64,000 bases of DNA from Allosalinactinospora lopnorensis (GCF_000981225.1 NZ_LAJC01000018.1:18838-82837), one strand, 5' to 3'; shown: positions 38,394 to 48,227, numbered from the stretch's first letter. The notes: generated by a model from the letters alone, not told the origin. Program-made: numbers and translations.

Positions 38394-39698
38394 GTAAATT
38401 CGGGGTGGTTCAGGTACTCGATCGGGGGTGTGGGATGCGGCTCAGATACCGGTACCGGCTCTACCCCACTCCCGGGCAGTGCGTCGCGCTCGCCCGCGCA
38501 TTCGGGTACGCCCGGGTCGTATTCAACGACTTCGTCGCCGCACGCGACCAGGCCCACCGGGCCGGGGAGAAACCCCCCTCCGGTGGGGCGCTTCAGAAGA
38601 AGCTGATCACCGAGGCGAAGAAGACCCCTGAACGCGCGTGGCTGAGCGAGGTGTCCAACATCGTGCTCCAGCAGGCCGCCCGGGATGCCGAGACTGCGTA
38701 TCGCAACTTCTTCGCCTCCTTCAACGGACACCGGCGCGGTGCCCGCATGGGAGCCCCTCGGTTCCGCTCCCGCAAGGATCACCGGCAGGCCATCCGCCTG
38801 CATTCGGGCGGGTTTCGTGTCCGGGACAATGGGCGCTTGAATCTCGCCCGTATCGGGGATGTGCGCGTGGCTTGGTCGCGTGACCTACCCTCGGCTGCGA
38901 CCTCGGTCACGGTCATCAAGACCGCCGACAGCCGGTACTTCGCTTCGTTCGTGGTCGAGACCGACCCCGACAACCACGGCGAGCACCTTCCCGCGGTCGT
39001 GGATAAGCACGGCGACGTGGAACTTGCCCTCGACCTGGGGCTGAACGCGTTCGCCACCGACCAGCGTGGACGGGTGATCGACAACCCGCGCGTGCTGCGC
39101 CGAGCCGAACGGCGCTTGAAGAAGGCCCAACGCGCCCTGTCTCGCAAACAGGAAGGGTCGGCCAACCGGGCCAAAGCACACGCACGGGTCGCCCGCCTGC
39201 ACGCCAAGGTCACCGACACGCGAGCCGACTGGCTGCACAAGGTCACCACGAGGATGATCCGCGAGAGCCAAGCGATCTACCTCGAAGACCTGAGCGTGAA
39301 GGGCCTGGCCCGGTCCCGGCTGGCCAGGTCGGTGCACGAGGTCTCATGGGGCCGGTTCATGTCCCTACTGCAGTACAAGGCCGCCCGGTACGGGCGCACC
39401 GTGGTCACGATCGGCCGGTTCCACCCCAGCACCAAACTGTGTTCGCGGTGCGGGGCGTTGCAGGAGATGCCCTTGTCCGCCCGGATCTACCGGTGCGGGT
39501 ACGGGCTTGCGTTGGACCGCGACCACAATGCCGCACACAACATCCTCGCCGCCGGACGGGCGGAGAGACAAAACGCCTGTGGAGACCAGGTAAGACCGCC
39601 CTTCGGGGTGGCGCAGGTCGCCGAAGCAGGAACCCACCGGAGTGCACGATGAGTGCGCAGGAGGAATCCCCCGGCTTTAACCGTGGGAAGGACGTCAA
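38394..39698 (+). mobile_element. IS605/IS1341-type element carrying only tnpB
   Basis: The element holds tnpB and no tnpA. The right end is defined by a hairpin (39668-39687) followed by GGAAGGACGTCAA: terminal TCAA is the usual IS605-type right boundary, so it ends at 39698, directly before the folC GTG. The left end is not precise; it must lie between the HTH gene start and tnpB, possibly next to TTCAA at 38383-38387. As a one-gene element it would depend on a TnpA elsewhere to move. The right-end region should also encode the guide RNA (omega or reRNA). Confidence 0.68.
38435..39652 (+). CDS. tnpB: RNA-guided endonuclease TnpB (IS605 OrfB family)
   Basis: This 405-residue TnpB is the RNA-guided nuclease encoded by IS605-type elements. 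The RuvC-like acidic residues are present: Asp in ALDLGLNAFATD, Glu in IYLEDLSVKGL and Asp in DRDHNAAHNIL. The C-terminal zinc ribbon starts normally (CSRCGALQEM), but the second pair reads RCGYGLALDRD where RCxxCGLxLDRD is expected, so one cysteine is missing, apparently by an in-frame loss of one codon. The N-terminal HTH and wedge regions look intact. ATG 38435 has GGGGG upstream; the open frame upstream of it is not conserved. It may be active or newly defective. Confidence 0.9.
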   Translation: MRLRYRYRLYPTPGQCVALARAFGYARVVFNDFVAARDQAHRAGEKPPSGGALQKKLITEAKKTPERAWLSEVSNIVLQQAARDAETAYRNFFASFNGHRRGARMGAPRFRSRKDHRQAIRLHSGGFRVRDNGRLNLARIGDVRVAWSRDLPSAATSVTVIKTADSRYFASFVVETDPDNHGEHLPAVVDKHGDVELALDLGLNAFATDQRGRVIDNPRVLRRAERRLKKAQRALSRKQEGSANRAKAHARVARLHAKVTDTRADWLHKVTTRMIRESQAIYLEDLSVKGLARSRLARSVHEVSWGRFMSLLQYKAARYGRTVVTIGRFHPSTKLCSRCGALQEMPLSARIYRCGYGLALDRDHNAAHNILAAGRAERQNACGDQVRPPFGVAQVAEAGTHRSAR

Positions 39699-41045
39699 GT
39701 GAGTAAGAGCAGCCCCCGCGGACGGTACGCGCAGGTCGCGGCCGAGATCAGCGCCCGCCGTGTCGAGACCGACATCGACCCTTCGACCGACCGGATCCGC
39801 GAGCTCATGGATCTGCTCGGCGATCCGCAGCGCAATTACCGGATCATCCATCTGACGGGGACGAACGGCAAGAGCTCCACCGCGCGGATGATCGACGCCC
39901 TGCTGCGGGAGCGGCACCTGCGCGTGGGGCGCTATACCAGCCCGCATCTGAGTACCATGCGCGAACGCATAGTCGTGGACGGCGAACCCGTCTCCGAGGA
40001 GCGGTTCGTCGAGGTCTACGAGGACATCCGCCCCTATGTCGAGATGGTCGACGCCGGCGGTGACGTGGCACTGTCGTTCTTCGAGGTGCTGACGGCCATG
40101 GCCTACGCGGCGTTCGCCGACGCGCCGGTGGATGTCGCGGTGGTGGAGGTCGGTATGGGCGGCTCCTGGGACGCCACCAATGTCGTCGACGCCGACGTCG
40201 CCGTTGTCACCCCCATCGCCATCGACCACACCGAGTTCCTGCCCGACACCGTCGAGGGCATCGCCGAGGAGAAGGCGGGCATCATCAAGCCCGGTTCGAT
40301 CGCGGTGCTCGCCCAGCAGCCGCTGGCCGCCGCCGAGGTGCTGATGCGGCACGTCTCCGAGGTCGGCGCGCGGGTGGCCCGCGAGGGGCTGGAGTTCGGG
40401 GTGGCGCACCGCGACGTCGCCGTCGGCGGCCAGAGTCTTGCGCTGAAAGGGCTGCGCGCCGCGTACGAGGACCTTTTCCTGCCGCTGTTCGGAGCGCACC
40501 AGGCCGGGAACGCCGCCGTAGCGGTCGCCGCCGTCGAGGCCTTCGCCGCGCCGGTCGAGGGGGACGACCGGCTCGACCCGGAGCTGATCGGTTCCGCGCT
40601 GTCCGGGGTCGACTCCCCCGGGCGGTTGGAGGTTGTGCGGCGCAGCCCCACTGTGCTGATCGACTCCGCGCACAACCCCGCGGGGATGGCGGCGTCGGTG
40701 GAGACCGTGGAGGAGGCGTTCTCCTTCACCCGGCTCGTCGGGGTCGTGGCGATCATGGCCGACAAGGACGTCGAGGGCATCCTCGAACCGCTCGAACCGC
40801 TGCTCACCGAGGTCGTGGTGACCCGCAACTCCTCGCCGCGCAGCCTGCGGCCGGAGGAGCTGCACGAAGTCGCCGAGAGTATCTTCGGGGCAGAGCGGGT
40901 GCACGTCGCTCCGCGCATGGACGACGCCATCGACAGGGCCGTCACCCTTTCTGAGGAGACCGACGAGTTCGGCGGCGCCGGTGTACTCGTCACAGGTTCG
41001 GTCGTCACCGCCGGCGATGCCCGCCACCTGATGAAAGGGGAATAG
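39699..41045 (+). CDS. folC: Folylpolyglutamate synthase / dihydrofolate synthase
   Basis: This 448-residue Mur ligase family enzyme adds glutamate to dihydropteroate and folates. The P-loop is HLTGTNGKSST near 50-60. EVGMGGSWDATNVVD, HTEFLPDTVEGIAEEKAGI and the C-domain DSAHNPAGMAA are canonical and complete. The start GTG 39699 immediately follows the TCAA end of the tnpB element, and the GGAAGGA that serves as its ribosome-binding site (6 bases away) belongs to that element, so the insertion has replaced the native leader. It is followed after 2 bases by the DUF4233 gene, as in other actinobacteria. Confidence 0.96.
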   Translation: MSKSSPRGRYAQVAAEISARRVETDIDPSTDRIRELMDLLGDPQRNYRIIHLTGTNGKSSTARMIDALLRERHLRVGRYTSPHLSTMRERIVVDGEPVSEERFVEVYEDIRPYVEMVDAGGDVALSFFEVLTAMAYAAFADAPVDVAVVEVGMGGSWDATNVVDADVAVVTPIAIDHTEFLPDTVEGIAEEKAGIIKPGSIAVLAQQPLAAAEVLMRHVSEVGARVAREGLEFGVAHRDVAVGGQSLALKGLRAAYEDLFLPLFGAHQAGNAAVAVAAVEAFAAPVEGDDRLDPELIGSALSGVDSPGRLEVVRRSPTVLIDSAHNPAGMAASVETVEEAFSFTRLVGVVAIMADKDVEGILEPLEPLLTEVVVTRNSSPRSLRPEELHEVAESIFGAERVHVAPRMDDAIDRAVTLSEETDEFGGAGVLVTGSVVTAGDARHLMKGE

Positions 41046-41047
41046 CG

Positions 41048-41437
41048 ATGCGTACGCTGTGCGCGGTGGTGCTCGCGTTCGAGGCCGTCGTCATCGGCCT
41101 GGCGGTGCCGGTCGCCATCCAGCTCGGCGGCCATTCCCCGGCCCTGGCGGGAGGAGTCTGGGGCGGGCTGGCCGTGGCCGCGCTGCTGCTCGCCGCCCTG
41201 CAGCGCTTCCGCTGGGCGTACTATGCCGGGTGGGTGCTGCAGATGGCGCTGGTGACCAGCGGGTTCCTGGTTCCGGGCCTGGTCGTTCTGGGCGTGATCT
41301 TCGCCGGCCTGTGGATCGCCGCCATCGTCGTGGGGACCCGGACGGACGCGCTGCGGCAGGCCGCGGAGCGGGAGGCGGCCCCCGAGACCGGGGGCAGCGA
41401 AGAGGGCGACAAGGACGAAAGCGCCGCGCAACGCTAG
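41048..41437 (+). CDS. DUF4233 membrane protein
   Basis: This 129-residue protein has four hydrophobic segments (about 3-25, 30-50, 58-80 and 83-100) and a charged Glu/Gln/Asp tail. It matches the actinobacterial DUF4233 family, almost always found between folC and ndk. The function is unknown. It starts 2 bases after the folC stop, so translation is probably coupled. Confidence 0.88.
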   Translation: MRTLCAVVLAFEAVVIGLAVPVAIQLGGHSPALAGGVWGGLAVAALLLAALQRFRWAYYAGWVLQMALVTSGFLVPGLVVLGVIFAGLWIAAIVVGTRTDALRQAAEREAAPETGGSEEGDKDESAAQR

Positions 41438-41576
41438 CCGTTATGCCCGTAACTCGCCCGGATAAGGCGCGCTAAGCGGTAAGGTTACGGACAGCCGGTT
41501 GCGGTTTCCCAGTGATGATCCTGCCGAAACCGGTACCCGTTCACCCGACTTCCAGCAGCCGAGGGAGACAACTGAC

Positions 41577-41984
41577 GTGGAGCGCACCCTTGTTCTGATC
41601 AAGCCCGACGGCGTGCGTCGCAACATCATCGGCGAGATCATCTCCCGGATCGAGCGCAGAGACCTGCGCATCGTCGCGATGGACCTGCGTACGCTCGACA
41701 GCGGCACCGCCAAGAAGCACTACGAGGAACACTCCGAGCGTCCGTTTTTCGACTCGCTCGTCGAGTTCATTACCGGCGGTCCTTTGGTGGCTATGGTGGT
41801 CGAGGGCGAGCGTGCCGTCGAGGCGTTCCGGGCGCTGGCCGGCGCTACCGACCCGATTGCCGCCGCCCCCGGCACGATCCGCGGTGACTTCGCGCTGGAG
41901 GTGCAGCAGAACATCGTGCACGGCTCGGATTCCACCCACTCCGCCGAGCGCGAGATCAAGCTGTTCTTCCCCGAGCTGGACTGA
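41577..41984 (+). CDS. ndk: Nucleoside diphosphate kinase
   Basis: This 135-residue enzyme transfers the gamma phosphate between nucleoside triphosphates and diphosphates. It begins [15 protein letters not shown], the family start; the phospho-accepting His115 is in [29 protein letters not shown] is conserved. GTG 41577 is chosen since conservation starts at once and GAGGGAG lies 8 bases upstream; the frame is open farther upstream without homology. A T-tailed terminator follows. Confidence 0.97.
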   Translation: MERTLVLIKPDGVRRNIIGEIISRIERRDLRIVAMDLRTLDSGTAKKHYEEHSERPFFDSLVEFITGGPLVAMVVEGERAVEAFRALAGATDPIAAAPGTIRGDFALEVQQNIVHGSDSTHSAEREIKLFFPELD

Positions 41985-42011
41985 CCTCGGCCGCCGACCG
42001 GAGGAATCGGT

Positions 42012-42036
42012 GCGCCGGGGAACCCCGGCGCTTTTT
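42012..42036 (+). terminator. Intrinsic terminator after ndk
   Basis: GCGCCGGGG and CCCCGGCGC pair around AA and are followed by TTTTTG, 28 bases after the stop codon. This separates ndk from the mreB operon. Confidence 0.82.
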
Positions 42037-42190
42037 GCGTCCACGGAGGCCGTAACGATCCGGTGTGTTTGCGTAGCTAGGTGAACGCCGAGAGTTACGA
42101 TGCGAGTGCTGAATCCGCATACGTGCTGGAACGAGCTCGTATTGACCGCCCTGGCATAGTGCACCCGATTGGTGCCGATGAGGACGTTTC

Positions 42191-43228
42191 ATGAGCAAGA
42201 ACAATCTCGCCTTTCTCGGCCGTGATATGGCGGTCGATCTCGGTACTGCCAACACCTTGGTGTACGTACGGGGCCGAGGCGTTGTCCTGAACGAACCATC
42301 GGTCGTCGCGCTCAACACGTCCACGGGCAAGATCGTTGCGGTCGGTATCGAGGCGAAGCAGATGATCGGCCGTACGCCGAGCAACATCACGGCCGTGCGC
42401 CCACTCAAGGACGGTGTCATCGCCGACTTCGAGATCACCGAGCGCATGCTGCGCTACTTCATCCAGAAGATCCACCGGCGCCGGCACTTCGCCAAACCGC
42501 GCCTCGTCGTCGCCGTGCCGAGCGGGATCACCTCCGTCGAGCACCGCGCCGTGAAGGAAGCCGGCTACCAGGCCGGGGCCCGCCGCGTCTCGATCATCGA
42601 GGAACCCATGGCCGCCGCCATCGGCGCGGGGCTTCCGGTGCACGACCCGACCGGCAACATGGTCGTCGACATCGGAGGCGGGACCACCGAGGTCGCGGTG
42701 ATCTCCATGGGCGGCATCGTGACGTCCCAGTCGATCCGTGTCGGCGGCGACGAGCTGGACCAGGCGATCAGCATCTTCATCAAGAAGGAGCACTCGCTGA
42801 TGATCGGGGAGCGCACCGCCGAGGAGCTGAAGTTCGCGATCGGCTCGGCGTATCCCACGGGCGGGGAGGAGCTGCACGCCGAAGTGCGCGGCCGCGACCT
42901 CATCAGCGGTCTGCCCAAGACCGTGGTGCTTTCGGCCGCCGACGTCCGGCAGGCCATCGAGGAGCCGGTCTCCTCGATCATCGACGCGGTCCGCACCACG
43001 CTCGACAAGTGCCCCCCGGAGCTCTCAGGCGACATCATGGACCGCGGTATCGCCGTGACCGGGGGCGGCGCCCTGCTACGCGGGTTGGAGGAGCGGTTGC
43101 GCCACGAGACGGGGATGCCCATTCACCTCGCGGAGAACGCGCTGGACTCTGTGGCCATCGGTTCGGGCACGTGCGTGGAGAACTACGACCGGCTTCACCA
43201 GGTTCTCGTCCCGGAACGGCAGCGCTGA
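42191..43228 (+). CDS. mreB: Rod shape-determining protein MreB
   Basis: This 345-residue actin homologue directs peptidoglycan synthesis; in actinomycetes it mainly acts in spore-wall or lateral-wall maintenance. Actin-fold ATP motifs are visible: [13 protein letters not shown] near 14, [33 protein letters not shown] near 155 and [14 protein letters not shown] near 285. An N-terminal amphipathic helix (NLAFLGRDM) is short. It heads the mreB-mreC-mreD-mrdA-rodA operon, 1 base before mreC. Confidence 0.97.
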   Translation: MSKNNLAFLGRDMAVDLGTANTLVYVRGRGVVLNEPSVVALNTSTGKIVAVGIEAKQMIGRTPSNITAVRPLKDGVIADFEITERMLRYFIQKIHRRRHFAKPRLVVAVPSGITSVEHRAVKEAGYQAGARRVSIIEEPMAAAIGAGLPVHDPTGNMVVDIGGGTTEVAVISMGGIVTSQSIRVGGDELDQAISIFIKKEHSLMIGERTAEELKFAIGSAYPTGGEELHAEVRGRDLISGLPKTVVLSAADVRQAIEEPVSSIIDAVRTTLDKCPPELSGDIMDRGIAVTGGGALLRGLEERLRHETGMPIHLAENALDSVAIGSGTCVENYDRLHQVLVPERQR

Positions 43229-43229
43229 G

Positions 43230-44162
43230 ATGCGGCGCGGCGCCCCTCGGCAGCGGCTTGTCCTCACCGTCCTGCTCGTCGTCTCGTGCGCCCTGGTAGT
43301 TCTGGACTCTCGGGAGGACACCGCTTTCGTCACCGACGGCGCCCGCGCGGCGGGCGAGATGGTCTTCACCCCGGTCTCCGCCGGGGTCTCCGCCGCTACG
43401 AGCCCGGTAGGCGACGCCTACCGGGCTCTCACGGCGGCCCCGAACGCGCGCGAGCGCATCGACGAACTGGAGGAGCGGAACCGCGAACTCACCGCCGAGC
43501 TCGAAGCGCGCGATCTCGACGAGCAGCGCTCAGCGGAACTGGAAGAGCTGCTGCACCTCTCCGGCCTGGGCGGCTACGAGATCGTGCCCGCGCAAGCGGT
43601 GACCCGGGTGGACTCGCAGGGCTTCTCGGACACGATCACCCTTGACGTCGGAGAGCGCGACGGGATCGAGCCGGACATGACCGTCGTCAACGGCGACGGG
43701 CTCGTCGGCCGTGTCCTGCGGGTCGGAACGAAGACCGCGACCGTCCTGCTGCTCACGGACGGGGCCTCCTCCGTCGGAGCCCGCCTGGAAGGGGCGAGCG
43801 AAATGGGCATAGCGCACGGGACGGCGCGGTCCCTCGACGAGTCCTCGTCGATCCGGTTCGAGCTGCTGGACGCCGACGCGAGCGTGTCTTCGGGGGAGCG
43901 GCTCGTCACTATGGGCTCGCACGGCGGCACCCCGTTCGTGCCGGGCGTCCCGGTCGGCACGGTCAAGGAGGTCCAGGACACGCCGGGTGCGCTTACCCGG
44001 ACGGCGGAGGTCACCCCCGCGGTCGACATCGGTTCGCTGAACATCGTCGGCGTGGTCGTCAGCGAACCCGAGAGGGATCCCCGCGACTCGGTGCTGCCGC
44101 CCAAGCCCGACGAGGACGCGGCCCAGGCGCCCCGAGACGACGGGGCGGAGGACGAGGAATGA
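43230..44162 (+). CDS. mreC: Rod shape-determining protein MreC
   Basis: This 310-residue single-pass protein has a membrane helix at about 10-25, a coiled coil at about 70-105 (ERIDELEERNRELTAELEARDL), and two beta-barrel domains in the extracytoplasmic region. GLVGRVLRVG and GMV-like VVNGDGLVG are the conserved barrel segments. The last 40 residues are Pro/Asp/Glu-rich. It scaffolds PBP2 and RodA with MreB. The stop codon overlaps the mreD start (ATGA), showing coupled translation. Confidence 0.94.
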   Translation: MRRGAPRQRLVLTVLLVVSCALVVLDSREDTAFVTDGARAAGEMVFTPVSAGVSAATSPVGDAYRALTAAPNARERIDELEERNRELTAELEARDLDEQRSAELEELLHLSGLGGYEIVPAQAVTRVDSQGFSDTITLDVGERDGIEPDMTVVNGDGLVGRVLRVGTKTATVLLLTDGASSVGARLEGASEMGIAHGTARSLDESSSIRFELLDADASVSSGERLVTMGSHGGTPFVPGVPVGTVKEVQDTPGALTRTAEVTPAVDIGSLNIVGVVVSEPERDPRDSVLPPKPDEDAAQAPRDDGAEDEE

Positions 44163-44704
44163 AAGGGCTGACGACGGTCCTGCTCCTGGTGTTCGCGGTT
44201 CTGGTGCAGGTCGCGGCCATCAACAGGCTTCCACTGCCATGGGGGATGGGGCCGGACCTGGTGGTGCTCGCCGTCGTGGCGGTCGCCCTCGGCTCCACCC
44301 CGGTGGGCGGCGCCGTCGCAGGGTTCTCCACCGGACTGGCCCTCGACGTCCTGCCGCCGGCCGACCACGAGATCGGCCGCTACGCCCTGGTGCTGTGCCT
44401 GGGCGGCTACCTGGTGGGCCGGCTGCGGGATTCCCCCCGACACTCGCGGCTGTGGCCGTACCTGGTGGCCTTCGGGGCGGCCTTCGGTGTCGGGCTCGGC
44501 TTCGCCCTCGTCGGTCTGGTGCTGGGCGACCCGCGGGTGGGCGTGGCGACCTTCCTGTTCTACGTCCCCCTCTACGCCGGTATGACCGTGCTGGTGAGTC
44601 CACTGCTGCTGGCTCCGGTGCTGAAGCTGCGGCGCTACCTCTCCAAGAACGAGTTCCCCGATATCACCGACGCCTCGTGGGTCAGTGGGGGGGTACGGCT
44701 GTGA
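44159..44704 (+). CDS. mreD: Rod shape-determining protein MreD
   Basis: This 181-residue integral membrane protein has five or six hydrophobic segments covering most of its length. It occupies the fixed mreD position, and its sequence (GMGPDLVVLAVVAVALG, GFSTGLALDVLPP) matches the family's N-terminal half. It overlaps mreC by 4 bases and mrdA by 4 bases (GTGA), so all three are co-translated. Confidence 0.92.
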   Translation: MKGLTTVLLLVFAVLVQVAAINRLPLPWGMGPDLVVLAVVAVALGSTPVGGAVAGFSTGLALDVLPPADHEIGRYALVLCLGGYLVGRLRDSPRHSRLWPYLVAFGAAFGVGLGFALVGLVLGDPRVGVATFLFYVPLYAGMTVLVSPLLLAPVLKLRRYLSKNEFPDITDASWVSGGVRL

Positions 44705-46891
44705 GACGGCTCATGAGGCGCAGGGGACAGTATGACCACGGTCCCAGGCGGCCCGGCTGGCTCCCGCTGGTGGTGGTGCAGGTGCTCGTCATCTCGCTGG
44801 CGGCGGTGCTCACCATGCGGTTGTGGTACCTCCAGATCCCGATGGCCGATCACTACCAGAGCCTGGCGGCGGCCAACCACGTGCAGGAGCTCGTCGTTCC
44901 CGCGACCCGCGGCCAGATCCTCGACGCGGAGGGGCGACCACTGGTGCGCAACCGCACCGAACTCGTCGTCTCCGCCGACTACCACAAGCTGCAGCGCGCT
45001 CCGGACGGCGGCGACGAGGTCCTGCGCGACGTCGCCGAGGTCCTCGATATCCCGTTCGAGGACATCCGGCAGCGTACGCGGCTGTGCGGCCCCGAGGTAA
45101 GCCGACCCTGCTGGCCGGGCTCGCCCTACCAGCCCATCACGCTGGCCGAGGACGTGCGGCCCGAGCTCGCGATGCAGATCGTGGAGCGCCAGGAGAAGTT
45201 CCCCGGCATCTCCGCGCAGCAGCACTCCGTCCGCGACTACCCCATGGGCGACCGCGCCGCACAGCTCCTGGGATACCTCCAGCCCGTGACGCAGGAGGAG
45301 CTGGACGAGCGCGAGGATCTGCGAACCCAGTTCACCGGGATCGACCACGTGGGCCGCGACGGGCTTGAGGCCGTCTACGACGAGGAGCTGCGCGGGGCCT
45401 CCGGAGCGCGCAGGTACGCGGTCAACAGCAAGGGCGACGTGACCGGCGTGGTCTCCGAGGCCCCTTCTGTTCCGGGGAAGCACCTGGTGACCAGTATCGA
45501 CGAACGCGTCCAGCAGATCTCCGAGAAGGCCCTCGCCAAGGGCATGGAGCGGGCCGAGGACAACGGGTACCCGGCGGACTCGGCGGCCAGTGTGGTGCTC
45601 GACGTCAAGACCGGCAACGTCATCTCCATAGCCAGCATGCCCACCTACGATCCGTCGGTGTGGGACGGCGGCATCGACCAGGAGACCTACGACAAGCTGC
45701 TGAGCGAGGACGCCGGAGAACCGCTGACCTCGCGGGCGCTGCAGGGCCAGTTCCCTCCGGCATCGACGTTCAAGGTCGCCACACTGGCGGCCGGTGTCGA
45801 GGCCGAGAACGGCGTCTCCCTCGACGACGACTTCTCCTGCCCGAGCTCCATCTCGGTCGGGAACCGCTCCTTCCAGAACTACGAGGGCAGCGCCCACGGC
45901 AGCCTGAGCCTGCACCGCGCCATCGTGGTCTCCTGCAACACCGTCTTCTACCAGATGGCCTACGACATGTGGAAGGACGACGGCGGGTCCTCCCCCGAGG
46001 GAGAACCCGAGGACGCCATGACGAACATGGCGCACGACTTCGGGTTCGGCGAGCCCACGGGGATCGACCTGCCGAACGAGGGCGCCGGGCGCGTCCCGGA
46101 CCGCGAATGGAAGCAGGAGTACTGGGAGGCCACCCGCGAGGACACCTGCAAGCGCGCTGAGGAGGGCTACCCGGGGGTCGAGGAGGAGGATCCCGAGCAC
46201 GCGGCCTACCTGAAGCAGGTCGCCGAGGAGCAGTGCACCGACGGTTTCCGGTGGCGGGCCGGCGACGCCGTCAACTTCTCGATCGGCCAGGGCGACCTGG
46301 TGGTCACCCCGATACAGCTCGCGCGAGCCTACGCGGCCATCGCCAACGGCGGCACGCTGCACCAGCCGAAGGTGGGAAAGGCGTTCGTCTCGGCCGATGG
46401 CACCGAATCGGAGGAGATCGAGGCGGGCGCCTCCGAGGAGCTGCCGGTCAGCGACAAGACCCTTGAGTACCTGCAGTCCGCGCTCGCCGACGTGCCTAAG
46501 TCGGGGACCGCTCAGGGAGCGTTCAACGGCTTCCCGTTGGACGAGGTACCCGTCGCGGGGAAGACCGGGACAGCCACCGGCACCGGAAGAAGGAGTCGGC
46601 CTGGTTCGCTCCTACGCCCCCGCTGGCGATCCGCAGTTCGCCGTCGTCGTGCTGATCTCCCAGGGCGGTACCGGCGGCGGGGCGGCCGCCCCGGTCGTCC
46701 GTGAGATCTACGACGGGATCTACGGGTTCTCCCCGTCCGAGGACGAGGAGGACGAGGAGGGTGACGACGGCGAGGACGGCGACGGCGACCAGGATGAGCG
46801 CGATCCCGCGATACCTGGCGGGAAACCGCCGGAGGAGCTGCCGACGGTCCGTCCGGACGGGTCCATCGTCGCTCCCGGCGAGTCGGACTGA
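44701..46891 (+). CDS. mrdA: Penicillin-binding protein 2, elongasome transpeptidase, two frameshifts
   Basis: This class B penicillin-binding protein of about 730 residues cross-links peptidoglycan with RodA. One N-terminal membrane helix (about 18-40), a dimerisation domain with RGQILDAEGRPL, and the transpeptidase domain follow. The active-site motifs are PPASTFKVA (Ser-x-x-Lys), VVSCNTVFY (SxN-like SCN) and GKTGTAT. Just after KTGTATGTG the frame breaks: one base is missing near 46587 and another near 46608, within 25 bases, together restoring GKKESAWFASYAPAGDPQFA. The C-terminal 45 residues are an acidic Pro-rich tail. Both breaks are probably base-call errors in an essential gene. Confidence 0.92.
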
Positions 46892-46920
46892 GCCATCGCT
46901 GCGAACCCTGGGGACGGAAG

Positions 46921-48101
46921 ATGACGGCCTACTACACGAGTCCGCCCATCCAGCGGGCGACCTGGCGCAGCCATGCTGGGAGGATCCTCACCGCCGGCAC
47001 CCGGCGCCGGGTGGACTGGGTGCTGGTGTCGGCGGTGATCGCGCTATCGGCGCTGGGGACGCTGCTGGTGTGGACGTCCACCCACACCCCCGGCGAACCC
47101 GACGTGGCCATGGGCTACGTCGAGCGGCATCTGATGCACCTGGGGGTGGCCGCGCTCTGCTGCATGCTCGTGGCCGCCGTGGACTACCGGGCGCCGCGGG
47201 CCTATGCCCCGATCGTGTACCTGCTCTCCCTAGCCGGTTGATGCTGGTGTTCACGCCTCTCGGGGCGGTGATCAACGGTTCCCGGGGCTGGATCGTCGTC
47301 GGCGGTCTGCAGGCACAGCCCAGCGAGATCCTCAAGGTCGCGCTCATATTGGGCGTCGCCATGCTGCTCGGCGAGCCCAGGGACGGGGAGCACGCGCCCA
47401 CGAGCCGTGACGTGCTGTTCAGCCTGGCCGCGCTCGCGGTGCCCATGGCGATGGTCATGATGCAGCCCGATCTGGGGACCGGCCTGGTCCTGGGTGTGAT
47501 CTTCCTGGCGATGCTGGCGATATCGGGTGCACCGGTGCGCTGGATCGTCGGGATGCTCGGCTGCGGTGTGGTCGCGGCGTTCTGCGTGTGGTGGTTCGAC
47601 CTGCTCCAGCCGTACCAGTTGGCCCGGGTCACGACACTGATGGACCCCACCGCCGACCCGCAGGGCCGGGGATACAACGCGAACCAGGCGATCATCGCGG
47701 TGGGATCCGGCGGCTTCGAGGGGACCGGACTGTTCCAGGGCGAGCAGACCAGCGGCCGGTTCGTGCCCGAACAGCACACCGACTTCATCTTCACGGTCGC
47801 GGCCGAGGAACTGGGCTTCATCGGGGGCGTGTTCATCATCGCCCTGATGACCCTCGTCATCTGGCGCATGCTGGGTGTGGCAGCAGGGTGCGAGCAGCCC
47901 TACGCGCGGCTTGTCTGCATCGGTGTGGCGGCGTGGTTCGCCTTCCAGGCATTCGTCAACATCGGAATGACCCTGGGGATCGCACCGATCACGGGTCTTC
48001 CGCTGCCGTTCGTGTCCTACGGCGGAACCGCTACCATCGCCGGTTTCATCGCCGTCGGACTCGTTCTGGCCATCCACGCCCGCGACCGCGGGTTCGAATG
48101 A
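46921..48101 (+). CDS. rodA: Peptidoglycan glycosyltransferase RodA (SEDS), one frameshift near 47238
   Basis: This SEDS membrane protein of about 393 residues polymerises glycan chains with PBP2. Ten hydrophobic segments are visible. SEDS signatures include GSRGWIVVGG, QPSEILKVALI, QPDLGTG with the catalytic-type Asp, and NIGMTLGIAPITGLPLPFVSYGGTA near the end. One added base near 47238 (Gly-Leu-Met) joins the first 107 residues to the rest. It follows mrdA by 29 bases. Confidence 0.93.
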
Positions 48102-48227
48102 GCCTCCGCGCGGAGAGAGTACGCGTGAGCGGGGGCACCGCCGTGCCCATTACCCTGAAGAAAGGTCTGCCCTGATCCGGGCACGCACCAGATCATCCGT
48201 TACCCGCCCGATCCGGAGGCGCGTTCC

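Noticed and set aside
44701..48101. mrdA and rodA as true pseudogenes
   Set aside because: Both are expected to be needed for elongation, keep all motifs, and are repaired by single-base additions like eight other genes in the window.
48098..48175. 25-codon frame overlapping the rodA stop codon
   Set aside because: It is too short, has no homology pattern, and the ATGA overlap alone is weak support.
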